Of a stretch of DNA of 64,000 bases, positions 22,756-34,698 are shown in pieces. Made by a program: the position numbers and the translations under genes. Source of the DNA: Nymphaea colorata (lineage: Eukaryota; Streptophyta; Magnoliopsida; Nymphaeales; Nymphaeaceae); contig NC_045138.2 of NCBI RefSeq assembly GCF_008831285.2, positions 42,523,115-42,587,114 of the forward strand. The letters run 5' to 3'. The notes below the pieces were generated by a model. It ran no database searches. It saw only the letters and a list, made by a program, of their open reading frames with translations, and was not told the DNA's origin. Each line of letters starts with the position of its first letter. Within the stretch, counting starts at the first letter, position 1.

Positions 22756-22759
22756 GTTT

Positions 22760-24890
22760 TAAAATAAGAGAGAGGGAGAGAGAAAGAGCAAAATAAACAA
22801 AGTGGAGCCATGTAACGGGCCAAATCAGGCCTCCAATACCCAACTCCGGCCAGCCCAGCCGGGCAAATTTTTTTAATTAGACCGGTGCAAGTGTCAAATA
22901 ACCAACCCAAACGTGGCACATCATGGGTCGGGCTACCTCAACATGTGCCTACATAAAATTTTATTACTATTTTTCTCCTGCTTTTTTAACCTTGCTTTCA
23001 AACATTTCAATGTGTTCCTATGAAAAAATTTTCAGACGTTTCTTTGCCCTGCTGTTTCTTATTGTGTATTCAATAGCTTAAGCAAAAAATGTTTGGCTAC
23101 TTCTAAAAAGTCCAATCAATCAAACTATACAGAACTAGTATGGGTAGACACGCCACATGCAAATTTCAATTCAACGTTGACCATGTTTGGATCCTTATTG
23201 TAAAAAGAAAAAGTGATCAAAAATTGTTCTCAAAGCCCAACCAATTTTTGATATGTTAGTTTGTAGCTAATATTTCATTATTTTTTCCAACAGTCACTCA
23301 TATTTCCTATGTTGCCACCAACAAGTCCAAGAAAAAAAAAAAACTGCGTTTTTTAAGATGTTGTTGTTTACTCACTTCAATAGGCATTTGCATTTCTAAA
23401 TTAGTGTCATTTCTTTATCAGAGTTTCTCGTAATGATAAATTTTCTTTTCACCTAAATTTTCACACTGTCTTAGAAGGTTTTCACCATATTTTTAAACCT
23501 AAACAGATTTAGGTTGGAAAGGAGAGACCATAATGTTTTATCATATTTGCGATTAAAATTTTTAATGCTTTTACTTGTTTCATTTTTTAAGGAAAATATT
23601 TGCAAAAGTTAGTTTTTTCCCCTATATATTGCAATTTGAGAAAGACTTATAAGTTTATAAATCCTGAAAATAAGGTTTCACAGTTCTGTCTTATTTTGGG
23701 TTTTCAAGTTTTCAGAAAAGGTGTTCCTAAATATGTTCTCTGCAGACGTAAAGTTGTTTTTCTTTTTATTTGCAGCAAGATTCTCTACTTTAAAATTGCA
23801 TGTTACTATATTTATCAATTCGAATTTTGACAAAGAAAGGTTTATAATTTGATAACTTCAGCTTAAACTTGAAATTTTAGAGAAATTATTGTTGATATTT
23901 GTCTAACTTCTTTAATTAAAAAAATGATAGCAAGGTTGAATTGATTTTCAGTTTCAATTATATTTGGCACATATTTGATTTGGACTCGATTTATCATCGA
24001 AATGTAAATCTAATTGTTGAAAGTATATCCAGATATCGTCCAACTTGTATATATATATAATAGTTATTCAAATGCTGAAATATTTTTATCCAACTTGTTT
24101 TTGAAAAAACATAAACATATATATATATATAAGTTGTTGCGAAGAGATACAGATTTGATTTTTCATAATATTATGTTTACTTATTCGACAACCATTTAAA
24201 TTTCGAGGATAAAATTTTGCTTTTAGGGAGACACGATATAAACCCTGTCGCTTTTTTTATGCTGTTTTTCTTAAATAAAAAAAGGAAGAAGACGAAGAAG
24301 AAACTATCATATTAGCAATATATTTATTTTCCCCCAAAAGTTGCCAATGGTTCCGAGGATGTCCCACGTTTTTTAAAAAAATAGTAAGGGTTTCCTCTAT
24401 TGATCACTTTTTGCATTCTTCTCATCTCTCTTTCATGATTGGTTGTGCACTGAGCAGCTGTACATTGTTGCCTCTTTTGTTTTTTCTATCTCATACTTAT
24501 ATAAAGTATTTCAGCCTACGTACGGTTTTGCCTCTCTTTTTTGCATGAATTTAGTCGATGTTGTATTTCATTTCTTCCTCTGCGTGCATATATGAATGTA
24601 CTGATGATGAACATGATGTGTATATCGTTCCAAACGGGATTATCTACAAACACTTTATCAAAAATCTTTCTTTTCTAAACATGGTTGGAGTGATTGTGAT
24701 GTGCTACATAACCTAATATGATCCGCTGCATGTAGTAATAATACTATACATGTGGTAGCATGATGCATTTGCCAAATCGTGAGTTCTCTATAAAGATGTA
24801 TGTGGGTTTGACCTTGTCTAGCTAAATCTCACGGCATCCATAACTATCATTCCTAGTGGTTGTTTAATCTTTCAATATTTTTTATGTAAT
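22760..24890. other. AT-rich stretch without a recognisable gene
   Basis: Long T- and A-rich tracts, no coding similarity and no clear repeat boundaries. Confidence 0.5.
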
Positions 24891-24892
24891 GA

Positions 24893-24894
<2 letters not shown>

Positions 24895-24927
<33 letters not shown>

Positions 24928-24942
24928 AGAGAGAGAGTGTGT
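24895..24942. repeat. (TA)n(GA)n(TG)n compound microsatellite
   Basis: About 14 TA units followed by GA and TG runs, directly at the left end of the MITE copy that follows. Confidence 0.9.
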
Positions 24943-24943
24943 G

Positions 24944-25213
24944 TGAATAGTGACTTTAGAGTTACTCAACCATCTAATGGGGGTGGCAGAGATTTATTTG
25001 CTCAGCCATCTGATGTGAAAGATCGTCGATCTGATGCACATAAATAGTTGAGAGAAAAACATAAAAAAAAAATATGGAAACTGATATTAAATAATAACAA
25101 TGTCCATCACTTTTTTTTTCTTTTTTCTTCTTTACTGCTAGATCATATACTGCTAGATCATATGGTCTTGGTTAGATAGTTGTATGACTTTAAAAGACAA
25201 AAGTCACCATTCA
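24944..25213. mobile_element. MITE, copy 2 of the TGAAYAGTGRCT family
   Basis: The left end TGAATAGTGACTTTAG and right end AGTCACCATTCA are inverted repeats that extend inwards to ATCTAA/TTAGAT. It shares internal words with the copy at 18217 (GATCTGATG, GAGAGAAAA). It is embedded in TA-rich DNA on both sides. A 25-bp piece of its interior (GTGGCAGAGATTTATTTGCT and onward) recurs at about 25278, just outside the right end. Confidence 0.65.
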
Positions 25214-25219
25214 ATTTAT

Positions 25220-28200
25220 ATATATCTATATAGATATATATAACTCAGCTAAAGCCAATCTTTGCCCTGCTGGGAGGAGGTGGCAGAGATTTATTTGCTC
25301 AGCCTCTAAACAAATAAATAAATAAAAGAATGGGTGGGGTGTAGAAACGATTTCTTTATATAAGTTTAAAGAAAGTTTTCAAATCATGCCATTAATTTCC
25401 TATCACGTTTCAAAAAAGTTGTTATAATTATAAAGTGTTAATCGGTCTCTCTTTCAAGATTTTGCTTTTAAAAAAGAGGTCTTCGAACACTCAGTTTTGC
25501 AATTTCGAAAAGTTACATGCTTCAAAAGTTTGGAGAATTCATGTCGGCATACGTTTTTCATAAAAGTCTTTTCGAAAAAGGTTTCCAACTCTTCCTTTTG
25601 CAGTTTCTAGATACTTGTATGTTTATGAATTTTGGAGATAGAGTTGAGATTCAGAAATTCATTATGCCTTGTGTTAAGTTTGTAAAATTCTAAAGAAAGG
25701 TTCTTGGACTGGTTTTCTGTAACAATATTTAACTCTCCTTTAAACTTTCAAACCAACTTTCTTTCCCTAAATTGTTGCACGTGTTTCTTGACATCTTAAA
25801 ACTCACTTAATGACAATTTAACAATTTAATTCATCACAATTTGACAATTGAATAACTTGGTGGTTGCAAACGAATGATTGTAGACTCAAATTTATCTGGA
25901 AACAAACTTGGGTCCATTTGGTTTAGAAAAATATGAATTTCAGTTATGGAAAATGGACTCAATGTCAATCTATCTTGTTTAGAAAGTATTCAATTGCATG
26001 AAAAAAAAGAGATTTACATATCATTCCAAATTATTCGAAGATATATTTAATTATTAAAAGTAAGTTTACATTAAATTTGGGTTTGATCCAACTTACTTTC
26101 AAACAAAATTTAATTGTTAAAAATATATTTTTGATATGGATCCAACTATTAAAATATTTGTATATAAACATATTTAGAAATTAAAAAGAGGTTTTGGTTC
26201 GGATCCAAATTGTTTGTGGGGGAAGAGCGAGAGAGAGAGAGATGTAAATGCTTTTATGAATGGTTTTGGATACAGTTAAATCTTCTTTTAAAAGATATAA
26301 TTCTCCAAAAAGGGAAACTGAACCTGGTAGTATGGTTATTGGTTTTGGATTTGGTGTTCAAAGTGTTTTGGATCCAACACAATTCTAATTTCTACTCATT
26401 TAAAATTTGCAGTTTAGTTGTTGTAAATAGATTCCCAAATTGTTCCAATTGTTTGAGTTTTGAAGAAATACTTGAATTTGAATATGACTTGTTTTACGAT
26501 AGTTAATTTCTTTAAACAATTATGGATCTGGATCTAGTCCGTTAAACATATACATTATGCAGTTGTAATTATAATGTTCTATATGCTTATATATATATAA
26601 CTTATATAGAAATTACATATTTTCATTGCTTTAAATATTATTTGGATCTAGATCCAAATTAGTTTGGTTTATATGATTAAATTACATGGATTTCAATGGT
26701 CTCTATTGTGTTCCATTTTGCTAGTTATAAATTCAAGTCAAAGATAATTTTGAGTGTATAAATCATACTTAAAACATTTTGGTGAATATGGGCATGTATC
26801 TTATTAAGTTTGAATTATATCTAATTAATCTGGTTCTAATTCGTAGAACATACACCAGCTTACATATTCTTGATCGTATGATTAAATTGCAAATAAACTT
26901 GGATATAGATCTGGTTCACTTGAGACATATACATCCATCGCTAGGTGTTGTGCTGGTGCTTTTGTGAAATTACTGCTCTGGATAATGTTTGAGATCTAGA
27001 TTCCTGTACTAAGGAGTGGATGCATGTACTTGTGAACATGCGACTGCACATTGATAGGTTCAAACCATGCTAGCTGTGATGTTCATTATGTGTTTAGCAT
27101 ATGCATTGAATGTGATGTTCAACTAGGCTTAATCGTTTATCAACGCTTGTTTAAATTAGTGAATCTTTATTAGGAACAACGGCGGCTATTTCTAAAAGTG
27201 TTTAGGATTGTCTTTTTTTTTTTTTTTATGAACATTTTAGGAATGGCCGGGTGATTGTTAGACTTAGCCACCCATATTTTTAAGGCACGATTTTGGGTCA
27301 TTCCTAAAAACATACTTTTGTTCAGTCATACCTAAAAGCATATTTTGTTATTGCGAGGGAGATGGAAATAGTTTGCCGAAAAGGGATGAAGTAAATGTTC
27401 TTAAAAGAGTGGGTAGTGAAGATTCATTCTTAGTTGGGTTAGAAGTCCAGGCAAATCCAAAGCTTTCCATCACTAGATGGGACATAAATGGTTAAAATAC
27501 AGCATCGGAATGTTGAGTTCCTTGGCTGTATTCAATTCAATTTCCAACTACTACTACTACTAACTGTTTCCAAAGCAGTGCAGTCAGAATGAGTCTGTGG
27601 ATGTGCAAAGCGAACGGACACGGGATTGGAAAAAGGAACATATTTTCTATTAAAACATTTGCAAATGCTTATTAACAATATTTTGAATTTAAAAAATTGG
27701 AAAATAGCCGATAATAGTGATGCTATGGAGGGCGTTCTAATTTGGTTGAATGGATCAAATGACCACCAATTGCGGTGTGAAAAGAAGAAATAGATTTATA
27801 AGCAATTAACATATGCAAGCGAGATGGAGGTCAGATGCGTGGAGTCACAGTATCAGGGAGGCCTTCCTTCACAAAAGAAAATCTGCCGCCAATCGTCGTT
27901 TCCAAGATTCAAATAAGACAATCGATGCCACCTTTTTTCTAATTTTTTGAAGTTACAAAGCTATCGGTCCGACTGTTAGACGGCTCCCGATCAGTGAGTA
28001 GACGTAAAGTTGGCGGTGGTTCCAAAACAAAAACACAGACACCACAATACGACCGAGGCTTCCCGAATGAATTTGAGAGCGCAAACCAGCTCACTTAGTT
28101 ATTAGAGTAAATGTCACTAAAGTAAGTTGGTGGTGGTTCAATCTTTACCCATTTTTAAAACCCTTACATATTTATCTCAAAACCCTTCACAAAAACAAAG

Positions 28201-28780
28201 TAACGTGCTGCACCAGTTTTCCACTAATTCCAAACGCTGGCGTGCGGCAAATGTTCCACCAATGATTTCCACTAGTTTCAAGTTTTTCGCTATCGAAAAT
28301 TAAACTCTAAGTTTGTAAGAAAGCTAATCCACATTCTGACAATCATTGAACTGCGGGCTGCAGTCTGCTCAGTCCTAGGAAATAGGCGAAGCTTCTACCA
28401 CCTTTTTAGCTGCAAATGGAAGCATCTTTACTGAGATGCCGAGGATGCCCTTCGTTACATTGTTCCGGTACCGAGAACCTTTTATGAGAATAAAGAAAAG
28501 GCAACCGCTGCTCTTCTTTTATGAAATTGTTTCGCTTTAATTAGGATAGAATGTCCCCTTTATACAATTATGATGAAAAAGAACATTGAAGGGCGAAGCC
28601 ACCTAAGGGCGTTGCTCCCTTTTTAAGGCAACAAAGATAACTTTTGCTTTTGCTATGAACCTTCTTAGTTAAGGCCAACCAAGTAGTTGGCAATAGAAAA
28701 GCTAGAGTTAATTAAAGAGTGCCAGGTATTTGGCTTATATTTTTTTTTTTTTTTTTGTCTAAGGCAAACAGCTTTTGGCG
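25220..28780. other. AT-rich stretch without a recognisable gene
   Basis: No frame looks like a known protein. A (GA) run is at about 26226-26242 and a T run at about 27215-27230. The part from 27500 onward is less AT-rich but gave no recognisable exon. Confidence 0.5.
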
Positions 28781-28788
28781 TAAAACCC

Positions 28789-28948
28789 TAATGACCATAT
28801 CCTTATTTATGACCATATCCTTATGTCTCAAAAATTTAAATTCGGGCTTGCTTGAAGGTGTAGGAAGACTTATAGTATAACTTTCAACTCCAATGTCTCA
28901 CGCGCTACTTTTAGCAACTCAATGTCTCACGCGCTACTTTTAGCAACT
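28789..28948. repeat. Short tandem duplications
   Basis: A 29-bp unit starting CAATGTCTCACGCGCTAC is repeated exactly at 28891-28919 and 28920-28948. Just upstream TGACCATATCCTTAT occurs twice in tandem. Both look like slippage or repair duplications. Confidence 0.85.
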
Positions 28949-29347
28949 CAGAGGAAGTAACCCACACAGCGGCTACAAGTTTTGAACCTCAAACCCCTTA
29001 AATTTCAACCACAATACCATCCAACTTGTGCTATGCGGCTGAGACTGGTATTTGGCTTAGACTTTGAAGACTTCACCTTCACCAACACCTTTTTCTGTTG
29101 GCATGTTTTCTCCACCTATAATGGTTGCTTATCTATCCAGCTAATTAATCAGTGGCCCGTCCGAGTTCAGACCCGCTTCCATCCATGTACACATGCGGGT
29201 CAAGATGAAACTGACGACTCGCACTTGATCAGACGGCGATCATAAAATAGGGGGAAAAAAAAAAAGATAAGAGAACGGGGAAATTAAAACACGGTGGTGC
29301 AGGTGAAAATACGACAGGAGACGGGGCCCAATCCTTACGATGGCGTC

Positions 29348-29355
29348 TATATAAA
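29348..29355 (+). promoter_or_regulatory. TATA box of the DIR1-like gene
   Basis: TATATAAA lies 62 bases before the ATG at 29417, the normal arrangement for a plant gene with a leader of about 30-35 bases. Confidence 0.75.
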
Positions 29356-29416
29356 CCTGAATGGAGCGGTGCAAGTGCATCAAGCAAGTGAAGAGCGAGG
29401 AAATTAAGAGAAGAAG

Positions 29417-29875
29417 ATGGCAAAGGCTTCGCTATTAATAATGGTGGTGGCTCTCGGCTGGCTGGTTGCTAGCACGGCAGCTTTTACCATCTGCAGTATG
29501 GAGGCGGGGGAGTTCTACGGGTGCCTTCCGGCCATCAGGGGTCCGTCGCCGTCGCCCCCGAGCTCTGATTGCTGCAATGCGATCAAGAGGGCGGACTTGA
29601 ACTGCCTGTGCAGCTACAAGGACTCTGCACTTCTCCCTTCCTTCGGCGTCGACCCCAAGCTGGCCATGGCCCTCCCTCGCAAGTGCAACCTTGTTCCTCC
29701 TCCTGCCTGCCAAGGTAATAATTAAGCCTGTATCTATGATTCAACGTTTCTGCTAAATCTTAAGGACTGCCACCTGTGTCTAGCTCCTCTATTTTGGACG
29801 AGTCTGATTCCGATTTGTGTTGCCTTTGTATCTGCAGGTTACGCCCCTGCCAGCACCCCAGAGCCTTCCAGCTAG
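29417..29875 (+). CDS. DIR1-like non-specific lipid-transfer protein, two exons
   Basis: Exon 1 is 29417-29714, the intron 29715-29837 (GTAATA...CTGCAG) and exon 2 29838-29875, giving 111 residues. Residues 1-22 (MAKASLLIMVVALGWLVAST and onward) are a secretion signal. The mature part has the eight-cysteine fold of plant lipid-transfer proteins: CSM, YGCLP, DCC, NCLC, RKC, PAC. It also has LPSFGVDPKLAMALPRKC, typical of the DIR1 group, which carries lipid in the cell wall space and takes part in systemic acquired resistance in Arabidopsis. Exon 2 adds only a tail (GYAPASTPEPSS). If the intron is retained the protein stops after QGNN at 29725 and still has all eight cysteines. TATA box and AATAAA support an active gene. 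Its lipid and role here are inferred from family. Confidence 0.9.
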
Positions 29876-30109
29876 AGAGATCAGTGAGAGTGCAGCGTCT
29901 TTAATCAATGTATTTTGTTTACTCATGAGAGTTGTCCTGAGCAAAAGCGTAGAGTGTAGTAGGAAGAGACATAGCAAAGATAGGAGCGTGGTAGTAAGAA
30001 AGATAGGATATGGTATGTAAGAGGACTGCATCTTCATGCATTCCTCATGTTTTGTACTTCCAACATGCTAAGGGCGAGGAACTCCAGCCGTTATTTACAG
30101 TACTTGCCT

Positions 30110-30115
30110 AATAAA
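30110..30115 (+). terminator. Poly(A) signal of the DIR1-like gene
   Basis: AATAAA lies about 235 bases after the stop codon at 29875, followed by a T-rich stretch (GTTTGTTTCCTTTT). Confidence 0.65.
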
Positions 30116-30119
30116 GTTT

Positions 30120-30530
30120 GTTTCCTTTTATCAGTACACCTACCATGTTAAGGAAATCAGATCAGATCGTTCTAAATGGGCTGTCGGTTGTAGTCATGGC
30201 AAGGCACGACTAATGGTGATGGCAAGACTAATTCAAATTCGAATCCTCACCTGTTATGCGACATTCATAATCAGCGAAAATCAAACATGGATTCTCAAAC
30301 TGAAAATAGTGGTACAAGGAGGAGACAAAGGAACCACTGAAAGGAAAGATACTATTTCCTGCATTATCGCATAAAATCTCCCGATCAGTTACATGCTACC
30401 ATATAAATTGTATTAAGCCAAATAAGAAAGAAAGTGATTTCTTTTTGGTGGTGGACGTAAGTTCTATTAAACCGAACCACATAATATTGTGCGTTTATTT
30501 TTCTTTCCCCTTGCTTTTCTTTTTCTTTAC
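30120..30530. other. Spacer, possibly including a decayed LTR
   Basis: It precedes a copia primer site and so may contain the remains of a 5' LTR, but no matching second LTR or TG...CA ends were identified. Confidence 0.35.
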
Positions 30531-32114
30531 GGTATCAGAGCCCAGGGTCGTCGTTTGGTGACTGCTCAGGAGCATCATCTATGAGTGCTTTTTATTCCCC
30601 CTGAATTTGATCGTATCCAACTTTGCCTCTTTGAAGTTGACACAACAATTTTCTATTATGGAAGACGCAAGTCCTGGCTCTTATTGAAAGCCAAGACTTA
30701 GAGGGGTTCTTAACTAGTTTGACCCCAGTTCCATCAAAAAATATTGCTGATCCGTAGAAGTTGATCTCCAATCTTAAATATGAATCCTGGCGTCGATCTG
30801 ATTGCCTAATCAAGGGATGGATTACCATAACACTATCGGAAAACATTTCTTGGATTGGTTGTAGGACTCAACTCTTCTTAAGAGATATGATCTACTCTTG
30901 TTGATGTCTTTGTCGTGGTATCCCTAAAAGGAGGTTTTCATTTCACTCATATGCTTACATCATGCAAAAAGGGTGATGATGCCCTTGAAGTCTCTCAACT
31001 ATAGTTTTTCTCATAAATAGGCTCCCACCTCAACATTATCTACGAAATCACCTCTCTATGTGTTATTTAAAAAGGACTCCGGAGTGTTCCACCTTGTGCA
31101 TTTTTGGCAGTAGGTGCTCCCTTATTTGAGAGGATATGGCAGCAACAAGTCTGATTCAAGATCTGTTTTGTGTGTTTTTATCGATTCTAGCACTCTCCAT
31201 ATATATTTCAACCCTAATTTCAGGCATCTATATATATCAAGGCAATTTTTTTTTATAAAAGTTTTTTTTTCATTCAAGGACCCATCCTCACTTTATAAAG
31301 ATGACACCATGGAAAGTCATCCTTCACTGATGTGAAAATTTCAAATAATGAGATTGCACCACTTTTGGATCATCTTGAATTTCGATCTAGATCTACATTA
31401 GATCCACGATTAAATGTATGTGAAGATCCACACCAAAGTGTGCCACATGTTCAATTTCTTGACACCAATACTCATCAAAATGATCAGCTGCCTAAGCAAC
31501 CAAGCATTGTGCAACGTTATTCATCTCTACCATCTCTACCAATTTTAAATAGTGAAGAAAATCAAGAAAATAATGTCACTATTTCCCAATATGGCACCAC
31601 CAATGTCCAATCCATCAACCTCCATGGGAACCCGAATGATGGTTACCTGAGATATGGTTGGGGTCAATAAACCCAACCCAAGTATGCCAACGTGCATATT
31701 ATATATTCTGGTATTCCTAAAGATCCTAAAAGGGCGACAAGCTCTAAAGTATGATGGATGGAGATCGGTTATGGAAGAAGAAATAAGTGTCTTACGGTCC
31801 AATAATACATGGGTACTTGTTTGAAGAGAGCCTTCCACGAACATAGTTGGATCTAAATGGGTCTTTAAAACTAAACTTAATGTTTAAAACTAAACTTAAT
31901 GTTGATTGAAGTCTAGATCCGTTAAAAGCTTGCTTAGTTGCCCGAGGCTTCGCCCAAGAAGAAGGAATCATTTGACCAACCACTATATGGCTTGTGCTTT
32001 TCATTGCCACTATTTTCAAATGAAACATTAGACAATTAGATGTCAAAAATGTTTTCCTTCAGGGATTACTTCATGAAACGGTCTATATAGCTCAACACCC
32101 AAAACAAGTCAGTT

Positions 32115-32281
32115 ATGGATCTTATCGGGGGGTGTCTTCCGCGCAAATCCCAGTCTAGTGCCTTTTTCACTCCACAAAGTTTAGATCAAATGAACTACGA
32201 GAATCTTATTATTCTTATTCCTCCCTTATGTTTCTAAACAAGTTTCTTCTCAATGATTCGTTATGATTTGATTCAATAAGG
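32115..32281. other. Unassigned piece of the plastid-containing insertion
   Basis: This lies between the copia reverse transcriptase and the rrn23 piece and belongs to neither. It is probably organellar because of its position and its gene-like base composition (GTGTCTTCCGCGCAAATCCC), but I could not place it. Confidence 0.4.
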
Positions 32282-32498
32282 CCTGAGACTGTCCCTTGGC
32301 CTGTAGGTCCTGGCACAATGTTAGAATTCTAGCTCTTCTAGAGTGGTATCTCACTGATGGTTCGCCCTGCCCCCCGGAAGGAGGCCTTCTTCGCCTTTCA
32401 CCTAAGCTGTGCAGTAAAGACACAAAGCCAATCCCAGGGAACAGTAAAGCTTCATAGGGTCTTTCTGTCTAGGTGCAGGTAGTTCGCATCTTCACAGG
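32282..32498 (-). pseudogene. rrn23: Nuclear copy of plastid 23S rRNA fragment (domain V)
   Basis: The minus strand reads through CTGCACCTAGACAGAAAGAC, CCTATGAAGCTTTACTG, GGCGAAGAAGGCCTCCTTCC and ATCAGTGAGATACCACTC, the conserved part of plastid 23S rRNA around the peptidyl-transferase domain. Scattered substitutions relative to the conserved sequence show it is an old insertion. It ends in GGGACAGTCTCAGG. Confidence 0.9.
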
Positions 32499-32618
32499 CA
32501 TGAAGTTCGCTCTCAGCAATATAGCCATTCCTACCCTCTCACGTCAATCCCATGAGCCTCTTATCTCATTCGATCACGGTGGGTGAGCAAGTCAAAATAA
32601 AAAAACTCGCATTGGGTT
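32499..32618 (-). other. Nuclear copy of the plastid trnV-rrn16 spacer
   Basis: The minus strand contains TGATCGAATGAGATAAGAGG, GGGATTGACGTGAGAGGG and GGCTATATTGCTGAGAGCGA, the plastid leader upstream of rrn16. The rrn16 promoter region lies here in plastids; no function is expected in the nucleus. It is joined at about 32498 straight to rrn23, skipping rrn16 and the two spacer tRNAs. Confidence 0.88.
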
Positions 32619-32673
32619 TAGGGATAATCAAGCTCGAACTGATGACTTCCACCACGTCAAGGTGACACTACCG
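32619..32673 (-). pseudogene. trnV-GAC: Nuclear copy of plastid tRNA-Val(GAC), truncated
   Basis: The minus strand has the anticodon arm CACCTTGACGTGG, variable region and T arm (CAGTTCGAGCTTGATTATCC) of plastid tRNA-Val. The first acceptor strand and part of the D stem are missing and two bases are lost in the D region, so it cannot fold into a full tRNA. Confidence 0.9.
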
Positions 32674-32817
32674 CGGCACTGCTTCTTTGATTACAGAAAC
32701 AATAACGTCACCGATATAAGCATATCGGTAATTACTAGCTCCTATGATTCGAATACACATCAATTTTCGAGCTCCGCTATTGTCTGCTACATTCAAAAAG
32801 GTCTGAGGTTGAATCAT
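32674..32817 (-). pseudogene. rpl14: Nuclear copy of plastid rpl14, first 48 codons
   Basis: The minus strand from the ATG at 32817 encodes [20 protein letters not shown], then [18 protein letters not shown] and VIKEAVP, the N-terminus of plastid ribosomal protein L14. The frame stays open to the junction, where it runs directly into the truncated tRNA-Val. The bases just beyond 32817 look like the rpl16-rpl14 spacer. In plastids rpl14 lies in the large single-copy region, away from trnV. Confidence 0.93.
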
Positions 32818-33109
32818 CTTTTTTTTATTTGAGTTCTTTCAATGCATGAGGTGAGGGGGGAAAATCCACCATCATATTTGTTGTCTTTGAAAAATATTAT
32901 ATGGACTCAAGGAAGTATCTAGAGAATGGTTTCAACAGTTAAGTGATTAATTTATGTTGATGATATGGTTCTCACGGGTAGCTTCCCCACCTTGATTTAG
33001 ACTTTTATCTCTCAACTTGAAAAGGAATTTTTAGTGAAAGATATGGAACAACTAAATTATTTTCTTGGTACTTCCTGTTTTGCTGTAAGCAAAATCATGT
33101 GTCTCAACC

Positions 33110-34664
33110 CTTACTACAAGTCCACCTTCATAAAATCTTTTTAATGCATATTCGCCTTTTTTTTTGTTATCTTTCCCATAGGGCTCTCATCTTCTACTTC
33201 TTGTTTGCTTTGATGACACCAATATGAGCATCAAGTCTCTGCAACTTCAATTGTGCCACAGGTAGTTGTTGCCTTAAAACTAAATAGGTTACAAGATTTT
33301 TTGTCTCCATGTTTTTCTATACATGACCACAGGAGGGGAATGCACAACAAAATGTCAAGGACTTGTTGGGAACAGATTGAGCCAGTAATTTGTATGCATT
33401 GGACTATTCGTAGAAAGTTGCATTAGTTTCACATAATTAACATTTGGTGAAGCAAAATCAGATTACAAAAGTCAGTCTTATGTAGCTGACCTATGATGGG
33501 GCTAGAAATTTTTTGTCTGAGGGACACTAGTTCATGAAATTTTAGATCTAAGAATTGGTCTTGGACTAGCTACAAATATGAGTGCCTAGCTTGAGTAAAG
33601 CTAAAGCCAATACTAGTTACAAGTGTGATGTCACAGGAAAAAGGAATGAATTTTTTTTGTGGAGTCCATCAATGTTGAAGCCCATCGAGAAGGAATTCAT
33701 ATGAAGACACTTTAAAGCCAACATCTCAAGTTTTGAAGCACTTTTCCATATACTTTTATACCTAAAGGTGCATAACACACCTTCATTTGGCTAGAAGAGG
33801 ATAGTCCATCATCTCTCTTTGCGGCACATCATCTGTCTAAAACTCAATCATGGCTACATCCTAAAAAATAAAAGTACTTAAGCAAGTCAAGGTGTTTTCT
33901 GTAGTTTTCTAAAATATTTCAAGTCAAAATCAGGTTCACGTTTTGAAATGGTTATAAGTGGCAGGCCAATGGCAAGTTGCATTGTTGAAATGTGAATCTG
34001 ATATACTTTGATAATCTATTTGGATTTCTTCATGAACTATTTCAGAATCTATAAAATGCTCTATATACATGTTCATCATGTTGGAGACACATAGACTTTC
34101 TCTTATCGGTATGTATGCTTCTCCACTTGATTAAATGAATGAGCATTATGATATAACTCAAATGTGAGACCCCACATATATGTGTATACAAACCATAGCC
34201 ATATAAGCATCTTCATCACTCCTCTTCTCATGCAAATCAGATATAAGATTGAAACTGAAAAATCAACACATTCATATCCCCATGCATGTACCCATCAAAC
34301 ACTACTCTATCCTTCAATGTACCTAAAGAAATACACAAGGTAGGACATTGTTTTATCTTTTATTGTAATGTCATCTTAATCATTTACAACCTCTCTTCCT
34401 ACAAATGTAAAAGTTTTGGCTTATTAAGGGAATTGGGTTCACGGCTGACTAAAAATTTACAAAACAATTGCTTTTTGCTATTTGACTATTGATAAACTTA
34501 TTTTTGTTTTAGTGGAACATGATAAACATTATATACTGATTAAATAACATAACTATTGAAGAACTGATTAAAGAATAATCAAGTAGAAAAAAATCATGTG
34601 ATCTTATAGATGCATTAGTTAGTCGTGCATCCTAGCAAAGTGGCATACACAATCAGTTTTATCA

Positions 34665-34698
<34 letters not shown>

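Larger units (their letters stand above)
30532..33110 (+). mobile_element. Decayed Ty1-copia element split by plastid DNA
   Basis: The primer site GGTATCAGAGC is at 30535-30545. Gag follows at about 30600-30850 in broken frames (FLLWKTQVLALIESQDLEGF, YESWRRSDCLIKGWI). The sequence then jumps to the integrase C-terminal end (31114-31335: PYLRGYGSNKSDSRSVLCVF, LYISRQ), so protease and integrase core are missing. The linker (31332-31670) and reverse transcriptase (31755-32110: VGSKWVFKTKLN, VARGFAQEEGI, RQLDVKNVFLQGLLHETVYI) follow. After the plastid insert, reverse transcriptase resumes with LYGLKEVSREWFQQLSD (about 32895) and an intact YVDD at 32953-32964, then QLEKEFLVKDMEQLNYFLG. Many stops and shifts mark it as old. 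Confidence 0.88.

Noticed and set aside
32619-32673. Functional tRNA-Val gene
   Set aside because: Lacks the 5' acceptor strand and part of the D arm; part of an old plastid insertion.
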